From Naasia lichenicola (lineage in GTDB: Bacteria > Actinomycetota > Actinomycetes > Actinomycetales > Microbacteriaceae), in NCBI RefSeq assembly GCF_004801885.1, contig NZ_SSSM01000002.1:62001-126000 (forward strand): 64,000 nucleotides of DNA, given 5' to 3'. Under the pieces are notes generated by a model, which did no database searches, was not told where the DNA came from, and was given only the letters and a program-made list of their open reading frames with translations. Both the position numbers and the translations under genes were made by a program. Below, one piece after another: positions 1-8,412 of this stretch (within the stretch, counting starts at the first letter, position 1; each line of letters starts with the position of its first letter).

Positions 1-974
1 ATCTGATGCTCGAGGTTGGCCATCCGAGCGAGGACGGCCATCGGCTCGCCCTGCGATCCGGTGGACATGTAGACGATCTGGTCGTCGCGCAGGTCCGCGG
101 CCTTCTTCGCGTCGATCAGCACGCCATCCGGCACGTGCAGGTATCCGAGCTGCGAGGCGATGCCCATGTTGCGCACCATGCTGCGCCCGATCAGGGCCAC
201 CTTGCGCTTGTTGGCGACGGCTGCGTCGAGCACCTGCTGCACGCGGTGCACGTGGCTGGAGAAGCTGGCCACGATGACGCGGCGCGGGGCGCGGGAGATG
301 ACGTCCTGCAGGACCGGTCCGATGGATCGCTCCAGGGCGGTGAAGCCTGGCACGTCGGCGTTGGTGGAGTCGACGAGGAACAGGTCGACCCCCGCCTCGC
401 CGAGGCGGGCGAACGCCCGTAGGTCGGTCAGTCGGTTGTCCAGCGGCAGCTGATCCATCTTGAAGTCGCCCGTGTGGAGGACCACTCCGGCGGGCGTCTT
501 GATCGCCACGGCGAGCGCGTCGGGAATGGAGTGGTTGACGGCGACGAACTCCAGCTCGAAGGGACCGACCTGCTCGGTCTGCCCCTCCTTGACGGTGAGG
601 CTGTATGGAGTGATCCGGTGCTCCTTGAGCTTCGCCTCGACGAGGGCGAGCGTCAGGCCGCTGCCGATCAGCGGGATGTCATTGCGCAGGCGGAGCAGGT
701 AGGGCACGGCGCCGATGTGGTCCTCGTGGCCGTGGGTGAGCACGATGCCCAGCACGTCGTCGAGTCGGTCACGGACGGGGGCGAAGTCGGGCAGGATCAG
801 GTCGACGCCGGGCTGGTCCGCCTCGGGGAAGAGCACGCCGCAGTCGACGATCAGCAGCTTGCCGCCGAACTCGAAGAGCGTCATGTTGCGGCCGATCTCG
901 CCGAGACCGCCGATCGGGGTGACCCGGAGCGCTGCGGGGTCGAGGGCGGGCGGGGCGTAGACGGTGTCGGACAT
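1..974 (-). CDS. rnj: Ribonuclease J, N-terminal part (cut by window edge)
   Basis: RNase J is a metallo-beta-lactamase/beta-CASP ribonuclease with 5'-exo and endonuclease activity in RNA maturation and decay. The first 324 codons are present and the C-terminus lies beyond the window start. The metal-binding motif HGHEDHIG is at residues 81-88, preceded by the family-typical stretch IGGLGEIGRNM near residues 21-31 and VDCGVLFPEAD near 43-53. The ATG at 974 follows AAAGAGGAGCAC, a good ribosome-binding site. It lies 87 bp downstream of dapA on the same strand, the dapA-rnj pairing common in Actinobacteria, so co-transcription is likely. Confidence 0.95.
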   Translation of the reverse strand, partial: MSDTVYAPPALDPAALRVTPIGGLGEIGRNMTLFEFGGKLLIVDCGVLFPEADQPGVDLILPDFAPVRDRLDDVLGIVLTHGHEDHIGAVPYLLRLRNDIPLIGSGLTLALVEAKLKEHRITPYSLTVKEGQTEQVGPFELEFVAVNHSIPDALAVAIKTPAGVVLHTGDFKMDQLPLDNRLTDLRAFARLGEAGVDLFLVDSTNADVPGFTALERSIGPVLQDVISRAPRRVIVASFSSHVHRVQQVLDAAVANKRKVALIGRSMVRNMGIASQLGYLHVPDGVLIDAKKAADLRDDQIVYMSTGSQGEPMAVLARMANLEHQ

Positions 975-1061
975 GTGCTCCTCTTTCGGGCCGATTCCTG
1001 TGGGCCCTGATGGTGGCGTCCTCTTCGGACGCCGATGGCCGCCTCGAGGCGGTTGTGACGT

Positions 1062-2039
1062 CTAACGGGTGGTGCCGGCCACCTTCGGCAGGGCACCGCC
1101 GGCCGCCGCGTTGCGGTCGGGTCGGAAGTTCTTGAAGCTCACGCCGGGGATGTCGCGCACGAGGTCGATCTCGTCCTCGATGAGTGCGGCCTCCCACTCC
1201 TCGGGTCCGACGAGCGGCAGCCGAACGCGGGGCGATCCGATCCGTCCGAGGCCGTGCAGGATGTACTTCGCCGCAACCGTCCCGGGCACGTGGGTCATGG
1301 TGGCGCGGACCAGGGGCTCGAGCGACTTGTGGGCGGCGGTCGCCGTGGCGAGGTCGCCCGCGTTCACCGCATCCACCATGGCCCGGTACGGCGACGGCGC
1401 GATGTTGGCCGTGACGCCGATCAGGCCGGATGCGCCGATCGCGAGGTGGGGAAGCACGTTGGCGTCGTCGCCCGAGAAGTAGAGCAGGTCGGTCTGGTTC
1501 AGAACGCGGCTGACCTCGCTGAAGTCGCCCTTGGCGTCCTTGATCGCCAGCACGTTGGGGTGCTTGGAGATGCGCAGGATGGTCTCGTACTTGATCGGAA
1601 CGCCCGTGCGGCCGGGGATGTCGTAGAGGATGACCGGCAGGTCGGTGGAGTCCGCGACCATCCGGAAGTGGGTGAGGATGCCCGCCTGGGTCGGCTTGTT
1701 GTAGTACGGCGTGACGATCATGATGCCGTCGGCGCCGGCCTTCTCGCTCTTCTTGTAGAGCTCGATGGCGTGCGCGGTCTCGTTGGAACCGCCGCCCGTG
1801 ATCACCTTCGCCCGGCCCGCTGCGACGTCCTTGCCGATCTCGATCAGCCGGACCTTCTCGGGGTCGGTGAGCGTGCTGGTCTCCCCCGTGGTGCCGGTGA
1901 CGACGAGGCCGTCGGCCCCGGCGGAGATGACGTCGTCCATGTGCTTCTCGACGCCGGCCCAGTCGACCTCTCCGTCCGAGGTGAACGGGGTCACCAGGGC
2001 GACGAGCACCTGGCCGAAGGGATTGTCCTGCGCTAACAC
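1062..2039 (-). CDS. dapA: 4-hydroxy-tetrahydrodipicolinate synthase
   Basis: DapA condenses pyruvate with aspartate semialdehyde in the first committed step of the diaminopimelate/lysine pathway (cytosol). The product is 325 aa, within the usual 290-330 aa. Landmarks are GTTGE at residues 49-53, the active-site tyrosine in ILYDIPGRT (Y139) and the Schiff-base lysine in AIKDAKGD (K167). The start is a GTG at 2039 with only a weak ribosome-binding site, and MLAQDNPFGQ fits the family N-terminus. rnj follows on the same strand; dapB of the same pathway is about 5 kb away. An F-family palindrome (2100-2163) lies directly upstream. Confidence 0.96.
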   Translation of the reverse strand: MLAQDNPFGQVLVALVTPFTSDGEVDWAGVEKHMDDVISAGADGLVVTGTTGETSTLTDPEKVRLIEIGKDVAAGRAKVITGGGSNETAHAIELYKKSEKAGADGIMIVTPYYNKPTQAGILTHFRMVADSTDLPVILYDIPGRTGVPIKYETILRISKHPNVLAIKDAKGDFSEVSRVLNQTDLLYFSGDDANVLPHLAIGASGLIGVTANIAPSPYRAMVDAVNAGDLATATAAHKSLEPLVRATMTHVPGTVAAKYILHGLGRIGSPRVRLPLVGPEEWEAALIEDEIDLVRDIPGVSFKNFRPDRNAAAGGALPKVAGTTR

Positions 2040-2099
2040 GTCGTCAAGGCTAGCGGTCCGGCCGATCCTCCCCGAGCGGATCGAGCTCGCTGGCGATCA

Positions 2100-2163
2100 C
2101 GCAAGCGGAGATCGGCCGTTTTGGGCCCGTTCGACCGCCGATTCAGCCCCAAGTCCGCTTGCG
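2100..2163. repeat. F-family palindrome, copy F1
   Basis: Arms CGCAAGCGGA (2100-2109) and TCCGCTTGCG (2154-2163) are exact inverted complements around a 44-base centre. The right-hand segment CAAGTCCGCTTGCG recurs in F2 (3148-3237), on the other side of the DUF559 gene. F1 overlaps the last codons and stop of that gene, which explains its odd basic tail, and it lies just upstream of dapA. Confidence 0.6.
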
Positions 2164-3042
2164 CGTACCGCGCCGCCGCGATCCGGGTCCGGAATGGAGG
2201 TGATCCCCCTGTTCGATGATGGCGAGGATGGCCGCCTCGATCTGCGGCCACCCGAACAGCACCTGCTGGTAGCCGTAGCGCTCGGTGCGATAGCCGGCTG
2301 CCGTTGAGACGGCATCCCGTCGGCGGTCGTTGCTCACTCCGGCCGGGTCGCCATGGGTCGCGCCGTCGAGTTCGATGACGAGACGGTCCCCGACGAGGAG
2401 GTCGACGCGACCTACGCCCTCGATCCGGTGCTGTGATCGAGCCGGAATGCCCATGCGATGCAGGCGCCATCTCATCAGGGATTCGAGGCCACTGTCGGCT
2501 TTCGTGTCGACGAAATCGAGCACGTCTCTCCCTTCCGGCCAGAGCTCACGCAGGAGGTTCAGCTCATATTCGCCGACCATGCGCCGACTGGGATGCATCG
2601 CGGACTCGATCACGACGAGTGCACCTTCCGGCCCCTGACACCGCCCGATGTCGCGGATGGCGTCGCCGAGCGGCAGCCGACGCCGATGTCGGCCGAACGC
2701 CTGCCCACCTGACCAATGGACGGTGACTCCGGTGCAGGCTGCATGGTCGAAGGCGTGGAAGTCGGGTGGCACCGACAGATGATCGCCGTCGAACGGCATC
2801 GTCCACAGCCCGTAGGACGCCGCGACGGAGACGCAGCCGAGACGACCCCCGTGCTGGAGCGCGTGCCGTTCGCTCCGGCTCAGCGATGGCAGGGCGTAGA
2901 CGCCGATCCGCGGTCGCGTCATGTCGCCTCCGGTCAGTGCCGCCGCTATCGACCGCCGACTGAAGCCCGCCATCCGCAACTCGGCGGCGCGGGCGACGCC
3001 ATCGAGGGACGAACACAGGGCGGCCGGCGTATCCACGGGCAC
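2143..3042 (-). CDS. AbiEi-like/DUF559 endonuclease-fold protein
   Basis: The 299-residue protein has an N-terminal helical part (about 1-100) resembling the winged-helix domain of AbiEi-type antitoxin/regulator proteins. The C-terminal half (about 190-280) resembles DUF559, a very-short-patch-repair/restriction-like nuclease fold. The putative nuclease core is VDLLVGDRLVIELDG, giving the D...E-x-D pattern expected of PD-(D/E)XK folds. Such proteins are common single genes in Microbacteriaceae; the function is not established. The start is a GTG at 3042, and a second GTG two codons later is possible. The reading frame ends inside palindrome F1, so the last ten or so residues (Arg-rich) are encoded by repeat DNA, and F2 lies upstream. 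The flanking repeats hint at mobility, but that is inference. Confidence 0.7.
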   Translation of the reverse strand: MPVDTPAALCSSLDGVARAAELRMAGFSRRSIAAALTGGDMTRPRIGVYALPSLSRSERHALQHGGRLGCVSVAASYGLWTMPFDGDHLSVPPDFHAFDHAACTGVTVHWSGGQAFGRHRRRLPLGDAIRDIGRCQGPEGALVVIESAMHPSRRMVGEYELNLLRELWPEGRDVLDFVDTKADSGLESLMRWRLHRMGIPARSQHRIEGVGRVDLLVGDRLVIELDGATHGDPAGVSNDRRRDAVSTAAGYRTERYGYQQVLFGWPQIEAAILAIIEQGDHLHSGPGSRRRGTRKRTWG

Positions 3043-3147
3043 AGCCTGGTGAGGTGCAGATTATCGGCGCGAGCTATTTCGCGATCCGTGGAGAAACCAG
3101 CCGACGACCCACCTGTGGAGGGATGGTCCTTTGGAGTGCCCGCTGGT

Positions 3148-3237
3148 GTACGCGGAAGCGGATTTCGCGCCTCTCAAGGCGTTTCGACGGCCGAAACAGC
3201 CGCAAGTCCGCTTGCGTGTACGCGTACCGCCGAACGC
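3148..3237. repeat. F-family palindromic region, copy F2
   Basis: The segment begins GTGTACGCGGAAGCGGA and ends CAAGTCCGCTTGCG followed by TGTACGCGTACC, an imperfect inverted repeat whose right arm matches F1. It contains an inner exact hairpin, GTTTCG (3181-3186) with CGAAAC (3192-3197). It fills the interval between the DUF559 start and the thyX stop. Confidence 0.5.
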
Positions 3238-3245
3238 CGATCGGG

Positions 3246-3998
3246 TTAGGGGGCGACGCGGCCGTTGCCGTTGAAGGCGTCGTAGGTGAGCGGCATCTCG
3301 GCGGCCCAGAGGGTCTCCATCTGCTCGGCGACCATCTCGATCTCGCGCTGCGGGAACGACGGGAAGTGCGTGTCCTCGCGCTTGGTGCGCAGGGAGAGGA
3401 AGTTCATCAGCGCGCGGGCGTTCATCGTCACGTACATCGACGAGTACAGGTTGAGCGGCAGCACGATGCGGGCGACCTCTCGTGCGACGCCCGCCTCGAG
3501 CATGCGCTGATACGACTCGTACGCGTGGATGCTGACGGCCTTGGTCTGCTCCTCGACCAGCTCGGTCATCTCGGGCGTGCCGTCCTCGAACACGTAGGCG
3601 CCGGGCTTGCCGACCTGGATCAGCTTCCGCTCGGCACCCGGGACGTAGAAGACGGGACCCAGCTGGCGGTAGCGGCCCGACTCCTCGTTGTAGGAGGCGA
3701 TCCTGTGCCGCATGAACTCCCGGAAGACAAAGATCGGCGCCTGCACGTAGAAGGTAAGCGAGTTGTGCTCGAAGGGCGACCCGTGCCGGTCGCGCATCAG
3801 GTAGTTGATCAGACCGCGATCGCGATCGGTCGCCGAGGTGCCGGCGGCCGCGTTCTCCAGGGTCTGCTCCCCCTGCGTCGACACGCGCGCCGCGAACAGC
3901 ACGTCGGAGTCGTGAGCGCTCGAGCGCACGAGCTCCACGGTCATGTCGCTGCGGAATCGGATCTCGGTCGTCGTCTCTGCGATCGCGTCGGCTGCCAC
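3246..3998 (-). CDS. thyX: Flavin-dependent thymidylate synthase
   Basis: ThyX methylates dUMP to dTMP using methylenetetrahydrofolate, FAD and NADPH. The 250-residue protein carries the signature RHRIASYNEESGRY (RHRxxSxNxxSxR), which defines the family. The ATG at 3998 fits the length of actinobacterial ThyX. Its position between dapA and dapB is typical, because folate and DAP genes are grouped in this lineage. Upstream on the plus strand is the divergent thioredoxin-like gene. Confidence 0.97.
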   Translation of the reverse strand: MAADAIAETTTEIRFRSDMTVELVRSSAHDSDVLFAARVSTQGEQTLENAAAGTSATDRDRGLINYLMRDRHGSPFEHNSLTFYVQAPIFVFREFMRHRIASYNEESGRYRQLGPVFYVPGAERKLIQVGKPGAYVFEDGTPEMTELVEEQTKAVSIHAYESYQRMLEAGVAREVARIVLPLNLYSSMYVTMNARALMNFLSLRTKREDTHFPSFPQREIEMVAEQMETLWAAEMPLTYDAFNGNGRVAP

Positions 3999-4071
3999 GG
4001 CTTCACCCTAAGCCCGCGTAACCCACCGTCATCAAGACCCTGACCGCACGCGTGTCTACTACCGTCCGAGC

Positions 4072-4539
4072 ATGCAGCTCCCTCTCGCGCTCGCCGTCCT
4101 GGGCGGACTCATCGCCATCTCGGCTGCCGTCGGCCTGCTGCTGAAAGCCGCGTCAGGCCGCGTCCGGGTCGGTGCAGCCGACTCTCGCCCGCTCGTCCAT
4201 CCCGATCAGCTGGGTGTCGGGATCGCCTTCGGATCGTCGGCCACCCTCGTGCAGTTCTCCACCGCGTTCTGCGCTCAGTGCCCCGCGACCCGGAGGCTGC
4301 TCGCCGAGCTCGCGGGAAATGACGGCGTCCGCCATGTCGAAGTCGATGTGACGGACGACCTCGCGCTCGCGGACAGGTTCGCGATCCGCCAGACACCGAC
4401 GACCCTGCTGCTCGACGGCGACGGAAGGCAGGTCGCCCGGATCGGCGGCCCGCCGCGTCGCGCGGAGCTCGAAGCGCAGCTAGCCCTCCTCGCCGCGGCC
4501 GCAACCGCAACCGCAACCCCGACCCGGGAGTCCCGATGA
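4072..4539 (+). CDS. Membrane-anchored thioredoxin-like protein
   Basis: The 155-residue protein has an N-terminal membrane segment (about residues 3-25) and a thioredoxin fold. The redox motif is CAQC (C67, C70) in FSTAFCAQCPATR, and the cis-proline loop is RQTPTT (about residues 105-110). It probably acts as a thiol-disulfide protein at the outer face of the membrane; substrate unknown. Its stop overlaps the start of the DUF4395 gene by 4 bp (ATGA), so the two are co-translated, a recurrent actinobacterial pairing. Confidence 0.85.
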   Translation: MQLPLALAVLGGLIAISAAVGLLLKAASGRVRVGAADSRPLVHPDQLGVGIAFGSSATLVQFSTAFCAQCPATRRLLAELAGNDGVRHVEVDVTDDLALADRFAIRQTPTTLLLDGDGRQVARIGGPPRRAELEAQLALLAAAATATATPTRESR

Positions 4540-5084
4540 CCGCAGACCGAACGCCCGCCCGCCTCGGCATCGACCCGCGATCGCCGCGCTTCGGGGCCGC
4601 GATCACCGGAGTGCTGCTGGCCGTCACTATCGTGCTCGAGCTGACCCGGCCCGCAGTCTGGTTCGGCTACTCGGGGACAGGGCCCTTCGTCGAGTTCTTC
4701 GCCATCCTGTTCCAGTACCGGCTTCCGGATCCGGCGCTCTGGCTGCTGGCAGCCATCAGCGCGGTCTTCGCCTGGGGTGCGTTCGCCGGCATCCGCCGCC
4801 ACCCGTACGGCGCGATCTTCCGACGCTTCATCCGTCCCCGCCTCGGCCCGCCGACCGAGCTCGAAGACGCAGCTCCCCCGACCTTCGCCCAAGGCGTCGG
4901 CTTCGTGATCACCGCGGCCGGGGTAATCCTGCAGCTCCTCGGGGTGCCGTACGCCCTGGTCATCGCCGCCTCCTTCGCCTTCCTCGCCGCCTTCCTCAAC
5001 TCGGTCTTCGCCTTCTGCCTGGGCTGCCGGATGTACCTCGGCCTCCGTCGCATCGGGCTGCTGCGCCGTCCGCTGGCCGCCTGA
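4536..5084 (+). CDS. DUF4395 integral membrane protein
   Basis: The 182-residue protein has about four hydrophobic segments and the family-typical C-terminal FCLGCRMYLGL with paired cysteines. DUF4395 proteins are repeatedly found beside thioredoxin-like genes, as here with a 4-bp overlap, which suggests a shared thiol-redox role at the membrane. The two cysteines near the last helix could be the exchange site. The biochemical activity is unknown; assignment is by motif and context. Confidence 0.82.
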   Translation: MTADRTPARLGIDPRSPRFGAAITGVLLAVTIVLELTRPAVWFGYSGTGPFVEFFAILFQYRLPDPALWLLAAISAVFAWGAFAGIRRHPYGAIFRRFIRPRLGPPTELEDAAPPTFAQGVGFVITAAGVILQLLGVPYALVIAASFAFLAAFLNSVFAFCLGCRMYLGLRRIGLLRRPLAA

Positions 5085-5173
5085 CTCCGCGCAGGGCGCC
5101 CCCGAACCGGGTGCACCTGAGTGAACGGCGGGATCCTCGTCCTTCCGCATCGCCACGCATCTAGGGTGGAGAC

Positions 5174-6232
5174 ATGGCGGCCCCGAAACGCGTACCCGTT
5201 CCCTCCGCCAAGCCGCCGGTCAAGCCCGCGGTCAAGGCACCGGCACGGCCTGCGAACGCGCGAGCTGCAGCCAAGAAGCCCGAATCCCCCGCGGTCCCCA
5301 AGCCCGCACCTCGTCGACGGATCGATCGGTCGAGCACCCTCCGCGTGCTGATCGCCGGTGCGAGCGGGATGATCGGCACCGAGCTGGTGCGCCAGCTCGA
5401 GTCGGCGGGCCACACCGTGCAGACCCTCGTGCGCAGGGAGCCGATGCAGCCGAGCGAGTTCACCTGGGCGCCCGACGCCAAAATCCTCGACTTCCGGCTG
5501 CTGGACGACGTCGATGCGGTCATCAACCTCTCCGGCGCCTCCCTCAACCGACTGCCGTGGACCGGCGGCTGGAAGAAGGAGATCCTGCGTTCCCGGATCA
5601 AGGCGACCAGCGCTCTGGTCGAGGCCATGGGGATGGCATCCAGCCCGCCTCCCGTCTTCCTCAGCGGCTCGGCGGTCGGCTTCTACGGAAATCGGCCGGG
5701 CGAGACGCTCACCGAATCGTCATCGAAGGGCACGGGCTTCCTGGCCGACGTCGTCGAGGAGTGGGAGGCGACCGCCCGCCTCGTTCCCGCGTCGACCCGC
5801 ACGGTGCTGCTTCGGACCGGAGTGGTGCTCGGCACGGGCGGCGCGCTCGGGCCACTCAAGGCGCTCACCAAGCTCGGCGTCTCGGGACCGCTCGGCGGCG
5901 GCGCCCAGCACTGGCCGTGGGTGAGCCTGCACGACGAGGCCGCCGCGATCGTGCACCTGCTCACCTCGAGCGTGGCCGGACCTGTCAACATCACCGGCCC
6001 CACCCCCGCGGTCGAGAACGAGATCGGCCGCGCTCTCGCCGAGCAGCTGCACCGCCCCTACGCGATCCCGGCGCCCAGGTTCGCTCTCGAGCTCGCGCTC
6101 GGCGACGCCGGCAGGGAGCTGCTGCTGGCCGACCAGCTGGTCACCCCGGCCGTGCTGCTGGCCGACGGCTTCTCCTTCCGGCACACGACGAGCACCGAGG
6201 CGATCACCGCGGCCGTCGAGTCCTGGAGCTGA
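5174..6232 (+). CDS. TIGR01777-family NAD(P)-binding epimerase-like protein
   Basis: The 352-residue protein belongs to the extended short-chain dehydrogenase superfamily, TIGR01777/YfcH-like group. The nucleotide-binding loop is GASGMIG in RVLIAGASGMIGTELV (about residues 56-71), and SGSAVGFYG supplies the usual active-site region. The substrate of the family is unknown. Most homologues start just before RVLIAGASG. Here about 55 extra residues rich in Ala, Pro and Lys precede it, resembling a basic disordered tail. The ATG at 5174 is the first in frame, but a later start cannot be ruled out. Confidence 0.85.
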   Translation: MAAPKRVPVPSAKPPVKPAVKAPARPANARAAAKKPESPAVPKPAPRRRIDRSSTLRVLIAGASGMIGTELVRQLESAGHTVQTLVRREPMQPSEFTWAPDAKILDFRLLDDVDAVINLSGASLNRLPWTGGWKKEILRSRIKATSALVEAMGMASSPPPVFLSGSAVGFYGNRPGETLTESSSKGTGFLADVVEEWEATARLVPASTRTVLLRTGVVLGTGGALGPLKALTKLGVSGPLGGGAQHWPWVSLHDEAAAIVHLLTSSVAGPVNITGPTPAVENEIGRALAEQLHRPYAIPAPRFALELALGDAGRELLLADQLVTPAVLLADGFSFRHTTSTEAITAAVESWS

Positions 6233-6254
6233 GCGAGCCCCAAGCCTCTCGCAG

Positions 6255-6713
6255 TCAGCTCGAGGCGGCCGGCCGGCGGGACAGCGCAATGGCGTTGCGG
6301 ACCGCCTGGCGCGCACGCCGCCGATCTCCGCTCGCGTCGTAGGCGAGGCCGAGCAGCAGCCAGCTCCGCCAGTCCTCGGGTTGCCTCTCCACGCGCTCCT
6401 TGTAGATCGGGAACTGCGCATCGGCCGAGGCCCGATCCGGCCGGCCGCTCGGGCGCTTCGGCAGATCGTCGACCGGAAGGCCCCCCTCCGCGTCCAATCT
6501 GCTGATCAGCGCCGCGGATCGGGTTCCGAAGAGAAGCTCTCTGATGAGCGCCCATAGGCCCAGGACGGGAAGCACGAACAGGAAGATCCCGAGCACGACG
6601 GCGATCGGCTGCCCCGACGCGATGAAGAGCACGCCGCGCTGGCCGAGCAGCGCGAGGTAGAGCCCGAGCAGGACCGTCATGAGGATGACGCCCGCGATGG
6701 TGGTCCGACGCAT
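6255..6713 (-). CDS. Small membrane protein with C-terminal TPR-like helices
   Basis: The 152-residue protein has two N-terminal transmembrane segments (about residues 5-25 and 36-58) followed by a soluble tail. The tail contains WRSWLLLGLAYDASGDRRRAR, which resembles one tetratricopeptide repeat (LLLGxxYxxxGxxxxA). The function is not known. It starts 13 bp downstream of the dapB stop on the same strand and is probably co-transcribed. The ATG at 6713 gives a sensible membrane topology. Confidence 0.7.
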   Translation of the reverse strand: MRRTTIAGVILMTVLLGLYLALLGQRGVLFIASGQPIAVVLGIFLFVLPVLGLWALIRELLFGTRSAALISRLDAEGGLPVDDLPKRPSGRPDRASADAQFPIYKERVERQPEDWRSWLLLGLAYDASGDRRRARQAVRNAIALSRRPAASS

Positions 6714-6726
6714 CAGCGGCGAGCGT

Positions 6727-7572
6727 TCACGCGAGGCCGGCCGCCTGGCCGGTGGGCCGCTCAGGCGCGGGCGCCGGCTCGGGTGCCGACTCGGGGGCAG
6801 ATGCTGCTGCGGAACCTGTACTCGCGGAACCTGTGCCGGGAAGCCCGAGCTCCACGAGGCTCTCGAGGCCGACGATCACTCCCCGTGCGGTGCGGGCGGC
6901 CGCGAGTGCGATCCGGATGCCCGATTCGTAGGCGCTCGGCGAGATGGTCTCGTGGCTGATCGTGAGCACCTCGCCCGTTCCGCCGAGGTGGACGTCCTGC
7001 TTGGCCATGACGCCGCTGAGGCGCAGGGAGTGCACGGGAATGCTCGCCACCTGCTGCCCGCGGGCGCGCTGATCGGTGTGCGGCGCCGCGACCGGGCCGA
7101 GCTCGCTGCGGGCCGCGCCGATCAGCTCGGCGGTGCGCACGGCCGTGCCGGAGGGCGAATCGGCCTTCGCCGCGTGGTGGGCCTCGACGATCTCGATCGA
7201 GTCGTAGAACCGGGCCGCCATCGTGGCGAAGGAGGTGGCGAGCACCGATCCGATGGAGAAGTTCGGGATGATCAGGACGCCCGTCGATGGCGACGTCCCG
7301 AGGGCGTGGCGAAGGCTCTCGATCCGCTCGCTGGACCAGCCCGAGGTGCCGACGACGATCGGCACGTCGAGCGCCACCGCGGCGTCGACGATCCGCTGGG
7401 ACGATTGCGGCAGCGTCACATCGACGGCCACATCGGCACCGCGGATGCCATCGAGATCATCGGAGGAGCCGAGGAGGGCGTGCACCTCGAACTCGTCGGA
7501 GGCCTCGATGAGAGCCGTGATCAGACGGCCCATCCGTCCGTTCGCGCCGACTACGGCGACCTTCGTCGTCAC
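6727..7572 (-). CDS. dapB: 4-hydroxy-tetrahydrodipicolinate reductase
   Basis: DapB reduces the DapA product with NAD(P)H in lysine/diaminopimelate synthesis. The nucleotide-binding loop is GANGRMG (about residues 9-15), and the catalytic signature is EAHHAAKADSPSGTA, close to the family E(V/L)HHxxKxDxPSGTA. The GTG at 7572 is preceded by CCAGGAGACCCGCCC, a credible ribosome-binding site. Upstream in-frame sequence to 8256 is not family-like and is rejected. The 281-residue length includes a tail of about 30 residues rich in Ala/Pro/Glu that typical DapB lacks. The small TPR-like membrane gene follows. Confidence 0.94.
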   Translation of the reverse strand: MTTKVAVVGANGRMGRLITALIEASDEFEVHALLGSSDDLDGIRGADVAVDVTLPQSSQRIVDAAVALDVPIVVGTSGWSSERIESLRHALGTSPSTGVLIIPNFSIGSVLATSFATMAARFYDSIEIVEAHHAAKADSPSGTAVRTAELIGAARSELGPVAAPHTDQRARGQQVASIPVHSLRLSGVMAKQDVHLGGTGEVLTISHETISPSAYESGIRIALAAARTARGVIVGLESLVELGLPGTGSASTGSAAASAPESAPEPAPAPERPTGQAAGLA

Positions 7573-7707
7573 GGGCGGGTCTCCTGGGAGGACCCGGGCA
7601 TCCGACGTGACGGGTGGCCTGACATCCGGCTCGCGGATCCGCTCGACTGCACCCGCCAACACTACCAACGGGCCATCTGCCGATCTCGTGGGCCGTCGGC
7701 CGCGATC

Positions 7708-7770
7708 ATGTGCTCGAAACCCGCGGATACCTGCGCAATTACGTGCACGTGGGGCCGGAACGGACACATG
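7708..7770. repeat. A-family palindrome, copy A1
   Basis: A degenerate hairpin runs from CATGTG (7708) to CACATG (7770), centred on the CAATTA loop, with GGGCCGGAACG in the right arm. It shares GGCCGGAACG, the loop and the ATGTG word with copies A2-A4. It lies between the divergent dapB and GNAT genes, so it cannot be a simple gene-end terminator. Confidence 0.65.
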
Positions 7771-7809
7771 GAGGGAAGGTGGGTGCGTGGGCGGTTCTAG
7801 GGTGGAGCG

Positions 7810-8280
7810 GTGAGGTTCGAGGCGGTCGCGGCGGATTCGGTCGATGCCGAGCGCATGCTCACCGAGTACTTCACGAGTCGCGAGCTGGGCTTCGTCGGCG
7901 GCACCTACCGCGTGGTGCAGCCCGACCCGGCGATGTTCGAACCGCCCGCCGGCGCCTTCCTGCTGGTGCGGGACGACGAGGATCAGGTGGTCGGCTGCGG
8001 CGGCGTGCGTCGGATCGAGGACGACCCGACGGCTGGTGTCCGGTACGAGGTCAAGCACCTGTGGCTGCGCGACGAGACCCGCGGCCGCGGCTGGGGACGG
8101 GCGCTGCTCTCCGAGCTGGAGCGGCGGGCGGCCGAGCTCGGCGCCGCGGTCGTCGCGCTCGACACGAACGAGTCGCTGACGGCGGCAGGGGCGCTGTATC
8201 GATCCGCCGGCTACCGGACCATCGAGCCGTACAACGAGAACGTCAACGCCACCCACTGGTACGAGAAGCGCCTGGGCTGA
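7810..8280 (+). CDS. GNAT family N-acetyltransferase
   Basis: The 156-residue single-domain protein transfers an acyl group from acyl-CoA; substrate unknown. The acetyl-CoA-binding motif A is visible as LWLRDETRGRGWGRALL (about residues 79-95, R-G-x-G-W-G core), and motif B as YRSAGYRTIEPYNEN. The start is a GTG at 7810 giving MRFEAVAAD. It is transcribed alone between the A1 and B1 palindromes and converges on the histidine phosphatase gene. Confidence 0.88.
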   Translation: MRFEAVAADSVDAERMLTEYFTSRELGFVGGTYRVVQPDPAMFEPPAGAFLLVRDDEDQVVGCGGVRRIEDDPTAGVRYEVKHLWLRDETRGRGWGRALLSELERRAAELGAAVVALDTNESLTAAGALYRSAGYRTIEPYNENVNATHWYEKRLG

Positions 8281-8332
8281 GGCTCAGTCCTCCCGCGGCC
8301 TCGATCACGACAGCAGGCCAGCGCTGCGGCTG

Positions 8333-8398
8333 CTCGGCCACCTTTCCTACCGATGGCACGGGTTGCAAACCTGGCCGACGGTAGGAAAGGTGGCCGAG
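8333..8398. repeat. B-family palindrome, copy B1
   Basis: A perfect 20-bp inverted repeat: left arm CTCGGCCACCTTTCCTACCG (8333-8352), right arm its exact complement (8379-8398), 26-base loop. It sits between two convergent genes and could end transcription in both directions. The arm core GGCCACCTTTCC recurs as a tandem array at 47.97-48.09 kb. Confidence 0.85.
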
Positions 8399-8412
8399 TC
8401 AGAGGAGCGGTA

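Noticed and set aside
6727-8256. 509-codon version of dapB
   Set aside because: The extra 228 codons cross palindrome A1 and the antisense of the GNAT gene; the GTG at 7572 has a ribosome-binding site and the family N-terminus.
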